Positions 33,986-42,560 of a stretch of 43,329 bases of DNA are shown here, one piece after another. The DNA lies in contig CABUNR010000008.1 in NCBI GenBank assembly GCA_902492995.1, forward strand, positions 1 through 43,329. The letters are read 5' to 3'. The translations under genes and the position numbers were made by a program. Source of the DNA: OMSK01 sp902492995. GTDB lineage: Bacteria > Bacillota_I > Bacilli_A > RF39 > UBA660. The notes under the pieces are model-generated. The model saw only the letters and a program-made list of their open reading frames with translations, did no database searches and had not been told where the DNA came from. Position 1 is the stretch's first letter; each line of letters starts with the position of its first letter.

Positions 33986-34405
33986 TTAATTCCTTTCTCT
34001 ATCCAAATATGATTGTAGTATTATATTAGCAGCTAACTCGTCTTTCTTACTTTTTCTTTTCTTTCTTGAAAGATCAGCTTCTAACATATAATTATTTGCT
34101 TCTATTGTTGTTAATCTTTCATCTTGAAGTACTACTTCTATATTTAGCTCTTTTTCTAATAACTCTTTAAATTCTATCGTCTCTATAGATCTAAAACCTA
34201 ATGAATTATTCATATTTTTGGGTAAACCAAGTATGATTTTAGAAATATTTTCTACTTCAATAATTTTTTTGATTTCTGGGATTATTGAAATATAATCTTT
34301 TTCATCAAATCGTAATGTTTTATAAGTAGATGAAATTGTTCTTGTTTTATCACTAATAGATATTCCAAGACTTTTTGTGCCAAGATCAAATCCTAAATAT
34401 CTCAT
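33986..34405 (-). CDS. ruvX: RuvX/YqgF-type Holliday junction resolvase-like nuclease
   Basis: 139 residues with RNase H fold. It opens MRYLGFDLGTKSLGISISD (first catalytic Asp), followed by IILGLPKNMNNSLG and VVLQDERLTTIEA (Glu), and near the end KKDELAANIILQSYLD (last acidic residues). The family is linked to Holliday junction resolution and to 16S rRNA 5'-end processing. The start overlaps the ireB stop (ATGA). Confidence 0.93.
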   Translation of the reverse strand: MRYLGFDLGTKSLGISISDKTRTISSTYKTLRFDEKDYISIIPEIKKIIEVENISKIILGLPKNMNNSLGFRSIETIEFKELLEKELNIEVVLQDERLTTIEANNYMLEADLSRKKRKSKKDELAANIILQSYLDRERN

Positions 34406-34641
34406 TTAATAGTTTCTTTTACTATAACCTCTAATATTTTAGAAGGACTGATGCTTGTAATTTTTGCTCTTGCATCTTTGTATGATGTAATATATCCAGG
34501 ATCTCCACTCATTAGATATCCAACAATTTGATTTATTGGATTATAACCTCTTTCTTCTAGAATTAAAGCAACTTCTTTTAAAACAGAAAGTGTCATTGCA
34601 TCCTTAAATTCATTCATATCATATATTCTAGTTTTATCCAT
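34402..34641 (-). CDS. ireB: IreB family regulatory protein (DUF965)
   Basis: 79 residues, a near full-length match to the IreB pattern: ALILEERGYNPINQIVGYLMSGDPGYITS, here checked in parts (LEERGYNPINQIVGYLMSG; GDPGYITSYKDARAKI). In Enterococcus IreB is a phosphorylation target of the PASTA kinase IreK and affects cephalosporin resistance. First gene of the operon with ruvX, DUF1292, mltG and trmR. Its promoter overlaps a palindrome at 34667-34686. Confidence 0.93.
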   Translation of the reverse strand: MDKTRIYDMNEFKDAMTLSVLKEVALILEERGYNPINQIVGYLMSGDPGYITSYKDARAKITSISPSKILEVIVKETIK

Positions 34642-34679
34642 ATTACCTCACCATCCATATTCATCTACAATACATGTAT

Positions 34680-34708
34680 ATTGTATCATTAAAAATATAA
34701 TTTATCAA
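34680..34708 (-). promoter_or_regulatory. Promoter of the ireB operon
   Basis: TTGATA, 17 bases and TACAAT with extended -10 (TGATACAAT) on the minus strand. A palindrome (arms TACAATA/TATTGTA) overlaps the -10 and probable start site. Confidence 0.65.
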
Positions 34709-34711
34709 TAA

Positions 34712-36538
34712 TTAATTTTCTATAAAATATTTTTTATACCATATTAGAAATGAATAAATTGTATATATTTTTCTTCCATTGTTTTCTTTATTATTATAAT
34801 GATTATCTAATAATTTATTTAAAATATCTTTATCAAAAAATTCACTTGTAAAATCTTCATTAAACATTTCTTTTACTTTGTTATAATATTCTTCTTCTTT
34901 TATCCAAATAGAAAATGGTACAGGAAAACCTTTCTTCTTTCTTTTAGCCCATTCTTCTGGAACTTCCTTAAAACTTGCACGTCTTAATGCATATTTAGTT
35001 GTAAAATCTGTTACTTTATATTCACTTGGAATAGTTAAACTCTCCTTAAATAATTCTTTGTCTAAAAATGGTACTCTAAGTTCAAGAGAATTTGCCATAG
35101 TCATTTTATCGGCTTTAAGTAATATATCATTTGGAAGCCATAAATTCATATCAATATATTGTTTTTTTATCAATTCAGGTTTATCTTTTACTTCATCATA
35201 ATAAGGTTTTGTAATATCCATAAAACTTAATTTAGATTTATATTTATCAGTTAATACATTATTTGCTTCTTTATCATTCATTATAAAAGCTTCACCAATA
35301 TAGTACTCTTCTAATCTTTGTCCACCTTTTATTAAAAATCCTTGACCTTTAAAATAAGGAAATATTGATACAATATTTTTAATACCTCTTCTTATAAAAA
35401 ATGGTATTTTTTTATATTTTTTAAAAGCCTTAGTCTCATAATACGATTCATAACCACCATATAATTCATCAGCACCTTCTCCTGATAAAACGGCTTTAAC
35501 ATCTTCTCTTGCAAGTTTTGATAAGAAATAAAGTGGTACAGCTGAAAGATTAGCATGTGGTTCATCTGAATAATATTGAACATTTTCCAAAGAATCGAAA
35601 AATTCTTTAGCATTTATAAGTTTGCTTTTATTTTTGATTCCTAACATATCAGATAATTCTTTAGCATAATTTGTTTCATTAAACTTTTCAAAATTAAATC
35701 CTACAGAGAATGTTTCATCTGGTTTAAGTATTGATACAACATAACTAGAATCAATTCCTCCTGATAAAAAAGCTCCTACTTTAACATCACTTACTCTATG
35801 AATATCAACCGAATGTTTAACATTTTTATTTATACTATCAACTAATTTTTCAAACTCTATTTTTTGTTCATTATATTCGTAATTAAAATATTTGACTGTT
35901 TTTATATTTCCATCTTTATATTTAATATAATGTCCTGGTTTTAATCTATAAACATTTTTAAAGAAAGTTTCTTCTAATACTGAATATTGAAATGTTAAAT
36001 AAGGTTTTAAAGCTTCTTTATTTAATTCTTTATTAAAATCAGGATTTTTTAAAAAACTTTTTATTTCTGATCCAAATATAAATGTATCATTTTGTTTTGT
36101 ATAATAAAATGGTTTAATTCCAAATGGATCTCTTGCTCCAAATAATTCTTTACTTTTAGTATCCCATATTACGAATGCAAACATTCCTCTTAATTTATCA
36201 ACTATTTTTTCCCTATATTCTTCATATCCATGTATTATTACTTCCGTATCACTATTATTTGTAAAAATATGTCCCTTTTTTATTAATTCTTCTTTTATTT
36301 CTTTAAAATTATAAATTTCTCCATTAAATGTTATAACAAGTGATTTATCTTCATTATACATAGGTTGTCCACCATTTTTTAAATCAAGAAAACTTAATCT
36401 TCTAAAAGCAAGTTCTATATTTTTATCTCTATAGTATCCTTTATCATCTGGGCCTCTGTGAATAATTGCTTCACTCATTTCTTCAATTACTTTTTTATTC
36501 TTTTTTTTATTATTAATATATCCTACAAATCCACACAT
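34712..36538 (-). CDS. asnB: Glutamine-dependent asparagine synthase-type amidotransferase
   Basis: 608 residues. The N-terminal class II glutaminase domain begins MCGFVGYINN with catalytic Cys2 and includes IIHRGPDDKGYY and FNGEIYNFKEI. The synthetase domain has the ATP motif GAFLSGGIDSSYVVSI and GADELYGGYESYYE, then KKGFPVPFSIWI. These proteins amidate a carboxylate with ammonia from glutamine. Free asparagine synthesis is the default reading; AsnB/LtsA/AsnH relatives amidate peptidoglycan. The second role fits its place as the last gene after an ATP-grasp ligase and an alanine racemase-like gene, and a cell with GatCAB can make Asn-tRNA without free Asn. The ATP-grasp stop codon lies just before the start. 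Confidence 0.88.
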   Translation of the reverse strand: MCGFVGYINNKKKNKKVIEEMSEAIIHRGPDDKGYYRDKNIELAFRRLSFLDLKNGGQPMYNEDKSLVITFNGEIYNFKEIKEELIKKGHIFTNNSDTEVIIHGYEEYREKIVDKLRGMFAFVIWDTKSKELFGARDPFGIKPFYYTKQNDTFIFGSEIKSFLKNPDFNKELNKEALKPYLTFQYSVLEETFFKNVYRLKPGHYIKYKDGNIKTVKYFNYEYNEQKIEFEKLVDSINKNVKHSVDIHRVSDVKVGAFLSGGIDSSYVVSILKPDETFSVGFNFEKFNETNYAKELSDMLGIKNKSKLINAKEFFDSLENVQYYSDEPHANLSAVPLYFLSKLAREDVKAVLSGEGADELYGGYESYYETKAFKKYKKIPFFIRRGIKNIVSIFPYFKGQGFLIKGGQRLEEYYIGEAFIMNDKEANNVLTDKYKSKLSFMDITKPYYDEVKDKPELIKKQYIDMNLWLPNDILLKADKMTMANSLELRVPFLDKELFKESLTIPSEYKVTDFTTKYALRRASFKEVPEEWAKRKKKGFPVPFSIWIKEEEYYNKVKEMFNEDFTSEFFDKDILNKLLDNHYNNKENNGRKIYTIYSFLIWYKKYFIEN

Positions 36539-36539
36539 A

Positions 36540-37751
36540 TTACCACTCGTTTCTTTTATATTTTTTATTGTAATTTATATCTCTTAAAATTAGCCATAAT
36601 TTCCTTTTTATATTTTTATCTATTTTACATTTTAAAGGATTAATAACTTTTTTATTTTTATATAGTTTAAATACTTCTTTTTTATATTCTAAATTATTTA
36701 CATATTTTTTTATAACACTTTTTGGTACAAAGCTTAAACAAACTTCATCACTTAAAAATTTAAAATTCTTATCCTTATTATAAATTAAATCATCTACTAA
36801 GCATTCCACTAAATTATAACCTAAATAAGTTAGGTAATAACTGCTTCTTGCTTGTCTAGGATTTATTTCAAATATTTTAAATTTTTTATCTTTACTATCA
36901 TACTTTAAATCAAATTCTGCTATTCCAGTATATTTAATTTCTCTTAAAAATTCTACTAATTTTTTTGTAATTTCATTATCTTTATATGTATTAAAACCAT
37001 TTATTAAAAGTGTTAAATTACCTACTCCTGTACTTGAATGTTCTTGAAGACCTATTTGTGCGAAAGATTGTACCCAAACATTTCCTTTACTTGAAACATA
37101 TAAAATACTATCAAATAAATTAGTATCATCACCACTTACAAATTCTTGTAATATAAGTTCTCCATCATAACCGGATTTTTCTATTTTATTTATTGTTTCT
37201 TTTACTTCTTCTAATGTTTTTAATTTATAAACTTTAGCTTGACCACTAAATTTATGTTCATAATATAATATACCATCACTAGGTTTTATAATAATAGTTT
37301 CTCCAAGTTCTTTTAATTTTTTCATATCAAGTTTTGTATTGCATTTATATATATAAGTCTTTGGAACATCAAGTATATCTCCATATTTAGTATAAAAATT
37401 TTCTTTTTTAAGTAAATTATTTATAATATCAATACTAGGATAATTAAATAAGTAATATTTACTTAAAATATCCTTATTTTGAACAATTAATCTTACATAT
37501 GTATCATTGGTACCTATTAAAAGAAGTTTTTTATTTTTATATCTATCTTTTACTTCTAAAAGTTTATTTAAAAATACATCATTATTCCATAAATTATCTG
37601 TATATTCTATTTCTAATATATTTGAGTAATCTGTAAAATTCATTTTTGTTTTTCCAATTAGATGAGCTTTTTTATGATATTTTTCATATGTATTTCTTGC
37701 CATATAATAAGCATTAATATCTGATCCTACAATTATTACTTCAAAATCCAT
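36540..37751 (-). CDS. ATP-grasp amino-acid ligase (D-aspartate ligase-like)
   Basis: 403 residues, cytoplasmic. An N-terminal Rossmann-like half (DFEVIIVGSDINAYYMARNTY) precedes an ATP-grasp domain with ETIIIKPSDG (phosphate Lys), LILQEFVSGDD and a GNVWVQSFAQ strand, and the C-terminal metal site FEINPRQARSSYYLTYLG. The layout is close to carboxylate-amine ligases such as the enterococcal D-aspartate ligase, which activates D-Asp and joins it to the peptidoglycan stem Lys. Gene order (racemase-like, ligase, amidotransferase) supports a cell-wall job. The substrate cannot be told from the sequence. Starts two bases after the stop of the racemase-like gene. Confidence 0.75.
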   Translation of the reverse strand: MDFEVIIVGSDINAYYMARNTYEKYHKKAHLIGKTKMNFTDYSNILEIEYTDNLWNNDVFLNKLLEVKDRYKNKKLLLIGTNDTYVRLIVQNKDILSKYYLFNYPSIDIINNLLKKENFYTKYGDILDVPKTYIYKCNTKLDMKKLKELGETIIIKPSDGILYYEHKFSGQAKVYKLKTLEEVKETINKIEKSGYDGELILQEFVSGDDTNLFDSILYVSSKGNVWVQSFAQIGLQEHSSTGVGNLTLLINGFNTYKDNEITKKLVEFLREIKYTGIAEFDLKYDSKDKKFKIFEINPRQARSSYYLTYLGYNLVECLVDDLIYNKDKNFKFLSDEVCLSFVPKSVIKKYVNNLEYKKEVFKLYKNKKVINPLKCKIDKNIKRKLWLILRDINYNKKYKRNEW

Positions 37752-37753
37752 AT

Positions 37754-38896
37754 TTATTCTCCTTTCATATAAATTCTATTTAAACTTGAATCTATATTTG
37801 ATGTTACTGTATATACTGTTTGCTTTGTATAAGAAGAAATATCTTTAACACTATTTATTACAATTACTTCATCATTAATTTTAACACTATCATCTATTAA
37901 AACAGAAATCATTCCAGAATTAACTGTTCCAACTATTTTACATTTTTTATTATTTATCAAAACATAGTTTCCTGTATTTCTTATATCAAAACCATCAGCA
38001 TAACCAACAGGTATAATAGCAATTTTAATGTTTTCTTCTATTTTATTTTTAAGACCATATCCTATATAAGAACCTTTTTTTACATCTTTTATTTCTATTA
38101 CTTCACTTATTAATTTAAATGATTCTTTTATTTGTATAGGGCAATTTAATATTGTCTTTGAAATATTATATTTTTTTAACCTCATATCTCTTTTTATCTT
38201 TCTAAGTCTTCCTTTTAAACCGGTAAATGTTATGTCGTTTTGTTTTACTCCATACATCAAAATACCTATACGAGTAGCATTTACAAAATCAAATTTTTTA
38301 TGATTTATTATAGTTGCACTTCTGCCAATATGAACTATCTTTACTTTAGATAAATCTATTAAACTTGTTAATTCTATAAATTTATCTATTTGATTATCAA
38401 ATTTTTTATCATTTATACCACTAGTTGCCATATGAGTATAAATTCCTTCTATATTATTTTTTAAATTATCATATACTTCCTTAATTATATTTTTTTCTGT
38501 AAATCCAAGTCTATTCATTCCACTGTCTATTTTTAAATGAATTTTTAAATCATCTATATTCATCTCTTTTAACTTTAAAAAATCATGATAATTACTTAAT
38601 GTAATTGTTATATTGCTTTCTATTGCCTTATCTATATACTTTAAAGGAATTGGCTCTAAACATAGTATTGGAGTATCTACAAGTTTTCTAACACTTAAAG
38701 CTTCATCTAAATTTGATACAGCAAAATAGTTTATTCCAGCTTCTTTCATAGTTTTTACTACATCAAATCCATATCCATAAGCATTAGCTTTTACAACTCC
38801 TATATAATATTTATAACCACTATAATAATTAATTATATTTTTAACATTACAATTAATATTATTTAAGTTTACTCTTACATATGTATTTCTATACAT
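37754..38896 (-). CDS. Alanine racemase-like PLP enzyme with altered active-site loop
   Basis: 380 residues with a fold-type III racemase layout. The PLP Lys is Lys36 in VVKANAYGYG. LKIDSGMNRLGF carries the carboxylate-binding Arg, ATRIGILMYG the Arg that contacts the PLP ring nitrogen, and IPVGYADGF the second catalytic Tyr. Where alanine racemases have the CMDQ-type substrate loop, this reads GTVNSGMISVLID. A basic insertion of about 35 residues (LKGRLRKIKRDMRLKKYNI...) precedes IKESFKLISEVI. Alanine racemase is the simplest call; the altered loop allows another amino acid such as Ser or Asp. AGAAGGTGG precedes the ATG. First gene of a tight three-gene operon. Confidence 0.8.
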   Translation of the reverse strand: MYRNTYVRVNLNNINCNVKNIINYYSGYKYYIGVVKANAYGYGFDVVKTMKEAGINYFAVSNLDEALSVRKLVDTPILCLEPIPLKYIDKAIESNITITLSNYHDFLKLKEMNIDDLKIHLKIDSGMNRLGFTEKNIIKEVYDNLKNNIEGIYTHMATSGINDKKFDNQIDKFIELTSLIDLSKVKIVHIGRSATIINHKKFDFVNATRIGILMYGVKQNDITFTGLKGRLRKIKRDMRLKKYNISKTILNCPIQIKESFKLISEVIEIKDVKKGSYIGYGLKNKIEENIKIAIIPVGYADGFDIRNTGNYVLINNKKCKIVGTVNSGMISVLIDDSVKINDEVIVINSVKDISSYTKQTVYTVTSNIDSSLNRIYMKGE

Positions 38897-38929
38897 AATG
38901 CCACCTTCTTACACTAAATTAACATAGAA

Positions 38930-38959
38930 ATTATATCATATTATAATTAATATAGTCAA
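38930..38959 (-). promoter_or_regulatory. Promoter of the racemase/ATP-grasp/asnB operon
   Basis: TTGACT, 18 bases and TATAAT with extended -10 TGATATAAT on the minus strand, in the divergent region 38897-39137. Confidence 0.7.
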
Positions 38960-39082
38960 TTTTAACTATAAATATAAATGTTATTTTTCCTCTAAATTTA
39001 AATCAATAAATATAAGTATTAGCAATACCAGATTTAATAGAAATTATTGTTTACTTGTTTTTAATAAATTTTTATTTATAAA

Positions 39083-39111
39083 TTGAAGATTAATTATATA
39101 TATGTTATAAT
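39083..39111 (+). promoter_or_regulatory. Promoter of the M23 peptidase gene
   Basis: TTGAAG, 17 bases and TATAAT on the plus strand, 26 bases before the ATG; AGGAAGGA follows as SD. It diverges from the racemase operon promoter. Confidence 0.7.
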
Positions 39112-39137
39112 AATTTATAGTAGGAAGGATAAGATAT

Positions 39138-40337
39138 ATGAAGAAAAAAATTATACCAATCATTCTAATATTATTAATTGTTTTAGTTAACTTTATTTAT
39201 CCTAGCAAAATAGAAGCTAAAACGCTTGGAGAATTTAAAAGCGAATTGAGCTCACTTAAAACACAATATTCAAATAATGAATCTAAAAAAAAGTTAACTG
39301 AAGATCAAATAGTTGCGATTGAAAAAAGAATAGATTCAATTAATGCACAAACTGAAAAACTAAATAAAGAAATAAAAAGTTTAAATAATGAGATTGAATT
39401 AAGTAAAGCTGAAAGTAAAAAAATGGACGAAGAGATGAAAAATATAATAAATTTATATCAAAAAAATACAAGTAATCCTTTTTACCTAGAATACTTACTT
39501 GATGGAAAAGATTATACAGAATTTATTTATAGATTAGCAGTTGTTGAACAATTAACAGATTATTCTAAAAAAATGATAGATAAATATAATGAAATAATAA
39601 AGAAAAACAATGATAGATTAAAAGAAATAGATAAGAAAAAAGAAGAAATTAAAAATTTAGAAAAAGAATTGACAGAAAATTCAAAAAAATTACAAGATGA
39701 TTTAACAGGTATTAAAATTGCTGGTATGGATTTAACAGAAGACATAAAAAAACTAGAACAAACAGTTAAAACATATGAAGAAACATATAAATGCTCTGAA
39801 AATGAGCAAATTACTACATGTGTTAATAGATATTATAGCAAAAAAAATGGTAATAAAGTTTCAACAAATGTCGCAAGTTCAGCTGGTTTCTATTATCCAA
39901 TTGGATATTGGAAAAATATGTTTCCATATGGTCATCATGATAGAGGCCTAGATTTATCAGTATCTGAAGGACAACCAGTTCACCCTATTGCAGATGGAAC
40001 AGTAACGGAAATTACACCTAAATATCGTTGTGGTGGTAATATGATTTATATAGTGCATAACGTTAAAGGTAAAAAATATACATCAGCATATTTTCATTTA
40101 AAAAGTTATAATGTAAGAGTTGGACAAGAAGTATCTCATAATGATATCATAGGATTCTCAGGAGGAGCTAGAATTGGTAAATCAACAAATAGTTATGATT
40201 ATTGTACAACAGGTCCTCACCTTCACTTACAAGTTGCTACAGGATATTATGATCCACATTCATATTTTGGTGGATATATTGGTTGGGGAACATTTAATAG
40301 TAGAAGTTTTAACCCAGCAACTATACTAAATTTCTAA
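39138..40337 (+). CDS. EnvC-like M23 peptidoglycan endopeptidase
   Basis: 399 residues. A signal peptide (IIPIILILLIVLVNFIYPSKIEA) leads to a coiled coil of about 180 residues (ITEDQIVAIEKRIDSINAQ-like, here KLTEDQIVAIEKRIDSINAQ; DRLKEIDKKKEEIKNLEKEL). An M23 (LytM) domain runs from about residue 255. The zinc and catalytic residues are kept: His and Asp in HHDRGLDLSV, His in SAYFHLKSYNV and the H-x-H of GPHLHLQVA. It is therefore likely active, unlike EnvC itself. Such proteins cut peptide crosslinks or activate amidases at division sites. It has its own promoter and terminator. Confidence 0.9.
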   Translation: MKKKIIPIILILLIVLVNFIYPSKIEAKTLGEFKSELSSLKTQYSNNESKKKLTEDQIVAIEKRIDSINAQTEKLNKEIKSLNNEIELSKAESKKMDEEMKNIINLYQKNTSNPFYLEYLLDGKDYTEFIYRLAVVEQLTDYSKKMIDKYNEIIKKNNDRLKEIDKKKEEIKNLEKELTENSKKLQDDLTGIKIAGMDLTEDIKKLEQTVKTYEETYKCSENEQITTCVNRYYSKKNGNKVSTNVASSAGFYYPIGYWKNMFPYGHHDRGLDLSVSEGQPVHPIADGTVTEITPKYRCGGNMIYIVHNVKGKKYTSAYFHLKSYNVRVGQEVSHNDIIGFSGGARIGKSTNSYDYCTTGPHLHLQVATGYYDPHSYFGGYIGWGTFNSRSFNPATILNF

Positions 40338-40363
40338 AAGAGTATTAACTACTCTTTTTTTTT
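40336..40363 (+). terminator. Terminator after the M23 gene
   Basis: AAAGAGTA (40337-40344) pairs with TACTCTTT (40350-40357), followed by TTTTTT on the plus strand. The flippase gene begins 26 bases later with no clear promoter, so some read-through is likely. Confidence 0.8.
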
Positions 40364-40388
40364 ATGATAAAATATACTTGGTGATACA

Positions 40389-41783
40389 ATGAAGAAAGAA
40401 CTTATGAAAAATACCATAATTATTGCTTTAGGTAAATTTAGTACACAGGTAATATCCTATTTACTATTACCTCTTTATACATCAGTTTTAACAACAAGTG
40501 AATATGGTATTTATGATTTTTTAGTAACAGCATGTATTTTTATAGTTCCTTTTATTACTCTTTTGATGGAAGAATCAATGTTTAGGTTTTTAATAGATGA
40601 AGAAACTGATTCTGGAAAGAAAAAAGTAATGAGTAATGCATGTGTTTATTCTATTTTAAGTATGATAGTATGGTGTTCTATTTTATTTATAATATTAAGC
40701 ATTTTTAAATACAAATATACCTTAGTATTTATTTTATATATTATATCTTGTATTTTTATTACTTTAACAAATTCAATTACAAGAGGATTAAGTAAATTAA
40801 AACTTTATTCTTTATCTAATTTTGTATTAAGTGCGATTACTATTATATTAAATGTTTTATTTATTGCATATTTCAAATTTGGTGTTAATGGGCTTTTATA
40901 TTCAACTATAATAGCAAATACAATAACAAGTTTATTTATATTTTTTAAACTTAAAATATATTCTTACATTAAACTTAAATTAGTAAATAAAAATAAATTA
41001 ATAGAAATGGTTAAATATTCTTATCCTCTAGTTCCAAATAGCATTGGATGGTCTATTATAAATATTTCAGATAGAATTATTATTACTATATTTTTAGGAA
41101 GTTCATCTAATGGTATATATGCTATGGCTAATAAATTTCCTAATATTATGAATACATTTTCTGGATTTTTCTTTACTGCTTTTAAGGAAAATGCAAGTAA
41201 AGTTATAAAGAAAAAAGATTATGAAGATTATTACAATAATGTTCATAATCTAGTAACAAATTCTTTTATTTCAATATCTCTTTTATTAATAACTATTATT
41301 CCTTTTATATTTAATATATTTATAAATAAATCATTTAATGAAGCCTATATGTATATTCCAATACTTGTTATAGCTTTGTTTTATGGTAATATGTCAGGTT
41401 TTTATGGAAGTTTATTTGTTGCATTTAAAGAAACTAAATTAATTGGTAAATCAACAATTATAGGAGCTATACTAAATATAGTTATTAATATCTTATTAAT
41501 TAAATTTATTGGTATATATGCTGCTGTTATTTCTACTTTAGCTTCTAATTATATAGTTAATTTTTATAGAAAATATAAAACAAAAGATTATTTTAATCTT
41601 AAAAAAGTTAACAACTATTATTTATCTATAATTATGATGATTTTAGTTACTATACTATACTATTTTAAAAATACTTATTTAAATATATTATCTTTATTAA
41701 TAGCAATTATATATAGCTATATAATAAATAAAGAATTATTAAATAGTTTTAATAATTTAATAAAAGAAAAACTACATAAGTAG
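40389..41783 (+). CDS. Oligosaccharide flippase (Wzx/MOP superfamily)
   Basis: 464 residues with 12 or more hydrophobic segments and the Wzx-type start MKNTIIIALGKFSTQVISYLLLPLYT, in parts, followed by TSEYGIYDFLVTACIF and the KYSYPLVPNSIGWSIINISD region typical of polysaccharide-biosynthesis flippases. GSSSNGIYAMANKFPNIM and FKETKLIGKSTIIGAILNI further match. Such proteins flip lipid-linked sugars across the membrane. No glycosyltransferase neighbours are visible, so the cargo is unknown. GGTGAT precedes the ATG. Confidence 0.88.
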   Translation: MKKELMKNTIIIALGKFSTQVISYLLLPLYTSVLTTSEYGIYDFLVTACIFIVPFITLLMEESMFRFLIDEETDSGKKKVMSNACVYSILSMIVWCSILFIILSIFKYKYTLVFILYIISCIFITLTNSITRGLSKLKLYSLSNFVLSAITIILNVLFIAYFKFGVNGLLYSTIIANTITSLFIFFKLKIYSYIKLKLVNKNKLIEMVKYSYPLVPNSIGWSIINISDRIIITIFLGSSSNGIYAMANKFPNIMNTFSGFFFTAFKENASKVIKKKDYEDYYNNVHNLVTNSFISISLLLITIIPFIFNIFINKSFNEAYMYIPILVIALFYGNMSGFYGSLFVAFKETKLIGKSTIIGAILNIVINILLIKFIGIYAAVISTLASNYIVNFYRKYKTKDYFNLKKVNNYYLSIIMMILVTILYYFKNTYLNILSLLIAIIYSYIINKELLNSFNNLIKEKLHK

Positions 41784-41790
41784 TTTTTTT
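41767..41790 (+). terminator. Terminator after the flippase gene
   Basis: AAAAACTAC (41767-41775) pairs with GTAGTTTTT (41780-41788), running into more T residues. The stem includes the stop codon. Confidence 0.75.
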
Positions 41791-42366
41791 ATTTATATTG
41801 TAATTTTATGTTTTTTATTATTGCAGTTCCACTTTCAGTATATGAATTAATAGAATTTCAATTATTATTAGTAGGATTATCCCTACCTGTACCCAAAAAT
41901 TTAAACTCAACCACATCATTAAAATCAGATACATCAAGCTCTAAAGAAAAATTTGATTTAGAATCCAAAATTTATTATTAATTGTAATCGAATCAAAATC
42001 TACAATAATTTTATCATACTTAGAAAAATCAACTTTAGAATCACTTATAATTGTAGTTGTTGCAACCTCATTGTTTTTCGTATCAGCTGAATAGTAATTC
42101 AATAATACATCTGATTTTTTTAAACTATGGTTTCCATAATCACTACCAGTTCCTAAAATAATTTTGTTTATTTTTTCATTAAATAAATATTCATATTTTT
42201 CAAAATCAATTATACAACTATCATTTGCCGTTATATTTTTTATATATAATTTATTATTTTCATATGAAATTTTAGTATCACCATCACATTTATAATTATA
42301 TTCTATTTTATCATTTTTTGGTGTGACATTGACAATTATATCCTTTCCATTTCTAGAACTTACCAT
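41789..42366 (-). pseudogene. Decayed C-terminal part of a surface-type protein
   Basis: An open frame of 141 codons (41941-42366) begins MVSSRNGKDIIVNVTPK and holds beta-rich sequence (LYIKNITANDSCIIDFEKYEY). Near 41967 the frame shifts: adding one T to a TTTT run restores KFLDSKSNFSLELDVSDFND. The restored frame then meets TGA at 41858-41860, where neighbouring sense suggests TGG, and ends with INSYTESGTAIIKNIKLQYK and TAA at 41789. The upstream end lacks a signal peptide and promoter and abuts a terminator. It is therefore a broken remnant, probably of an extracellular protein. Confidence 0.6.
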
Positions 42367-42391
42367 GGTTATATTTTCATTAATATATCAA

Positions 42392-42419
42392 AAAAAGTAG
42401 TTTTTGTAAACTACTTTTT
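42392..42419. terminator. Bidirectional terminator
   Basis: AAAAAGTAGTTT (42392-42403) pairs with AAACTACTTTTT (42408-42419) around a four-base loop, with T-runs on both strands. It lies just after the remnant at 42429-42560. Confidence 0.75.
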
Positions 42420-42428
42420 ATAAGTATA

Positions 42429-42560
42429 TTATTTTTTTAGCTTGCTAATTTCTTCTTTAGTAAGTCCAGTTTTTAAAGAAATATTGTCAGTAATTAAGTT
42501 TAGTTTAAGAAAAATTTTATCAATTTCTATTTGCTTATTATGTTCTTTTTCTTTTAATAA
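42429..42560 (-). pseudogene. C-terminal remnant resembling a PD-(D/E)XK nuclease/transposase (Rpn-like) tail
   Basis: In the frame of the lectin-like gene, right after its TAG, 43 codons read LLKEKEHNKQIEIDKIFLKL, then NLITDNISLKTGLTKEEIS-KLKK and TAA. The pattern (helix, then I...TGL+.EEI..L) matches the tail of the PD-(D/E)XK transposase family common in gut Bacillota. There is no start codon or upstream body: the GC-rich end of the lectin-like gene abuts it directly. Confidence 0.45.

Noticed and set aside
41858..41860. TGA read as Trp (Mycoplasma-type code)
   Set aside because: TGG is used for Trp in intact genes, ireB ends in TGA at its overlap with ruvX, and this TGA lies in a gene already broken by a frameshift.
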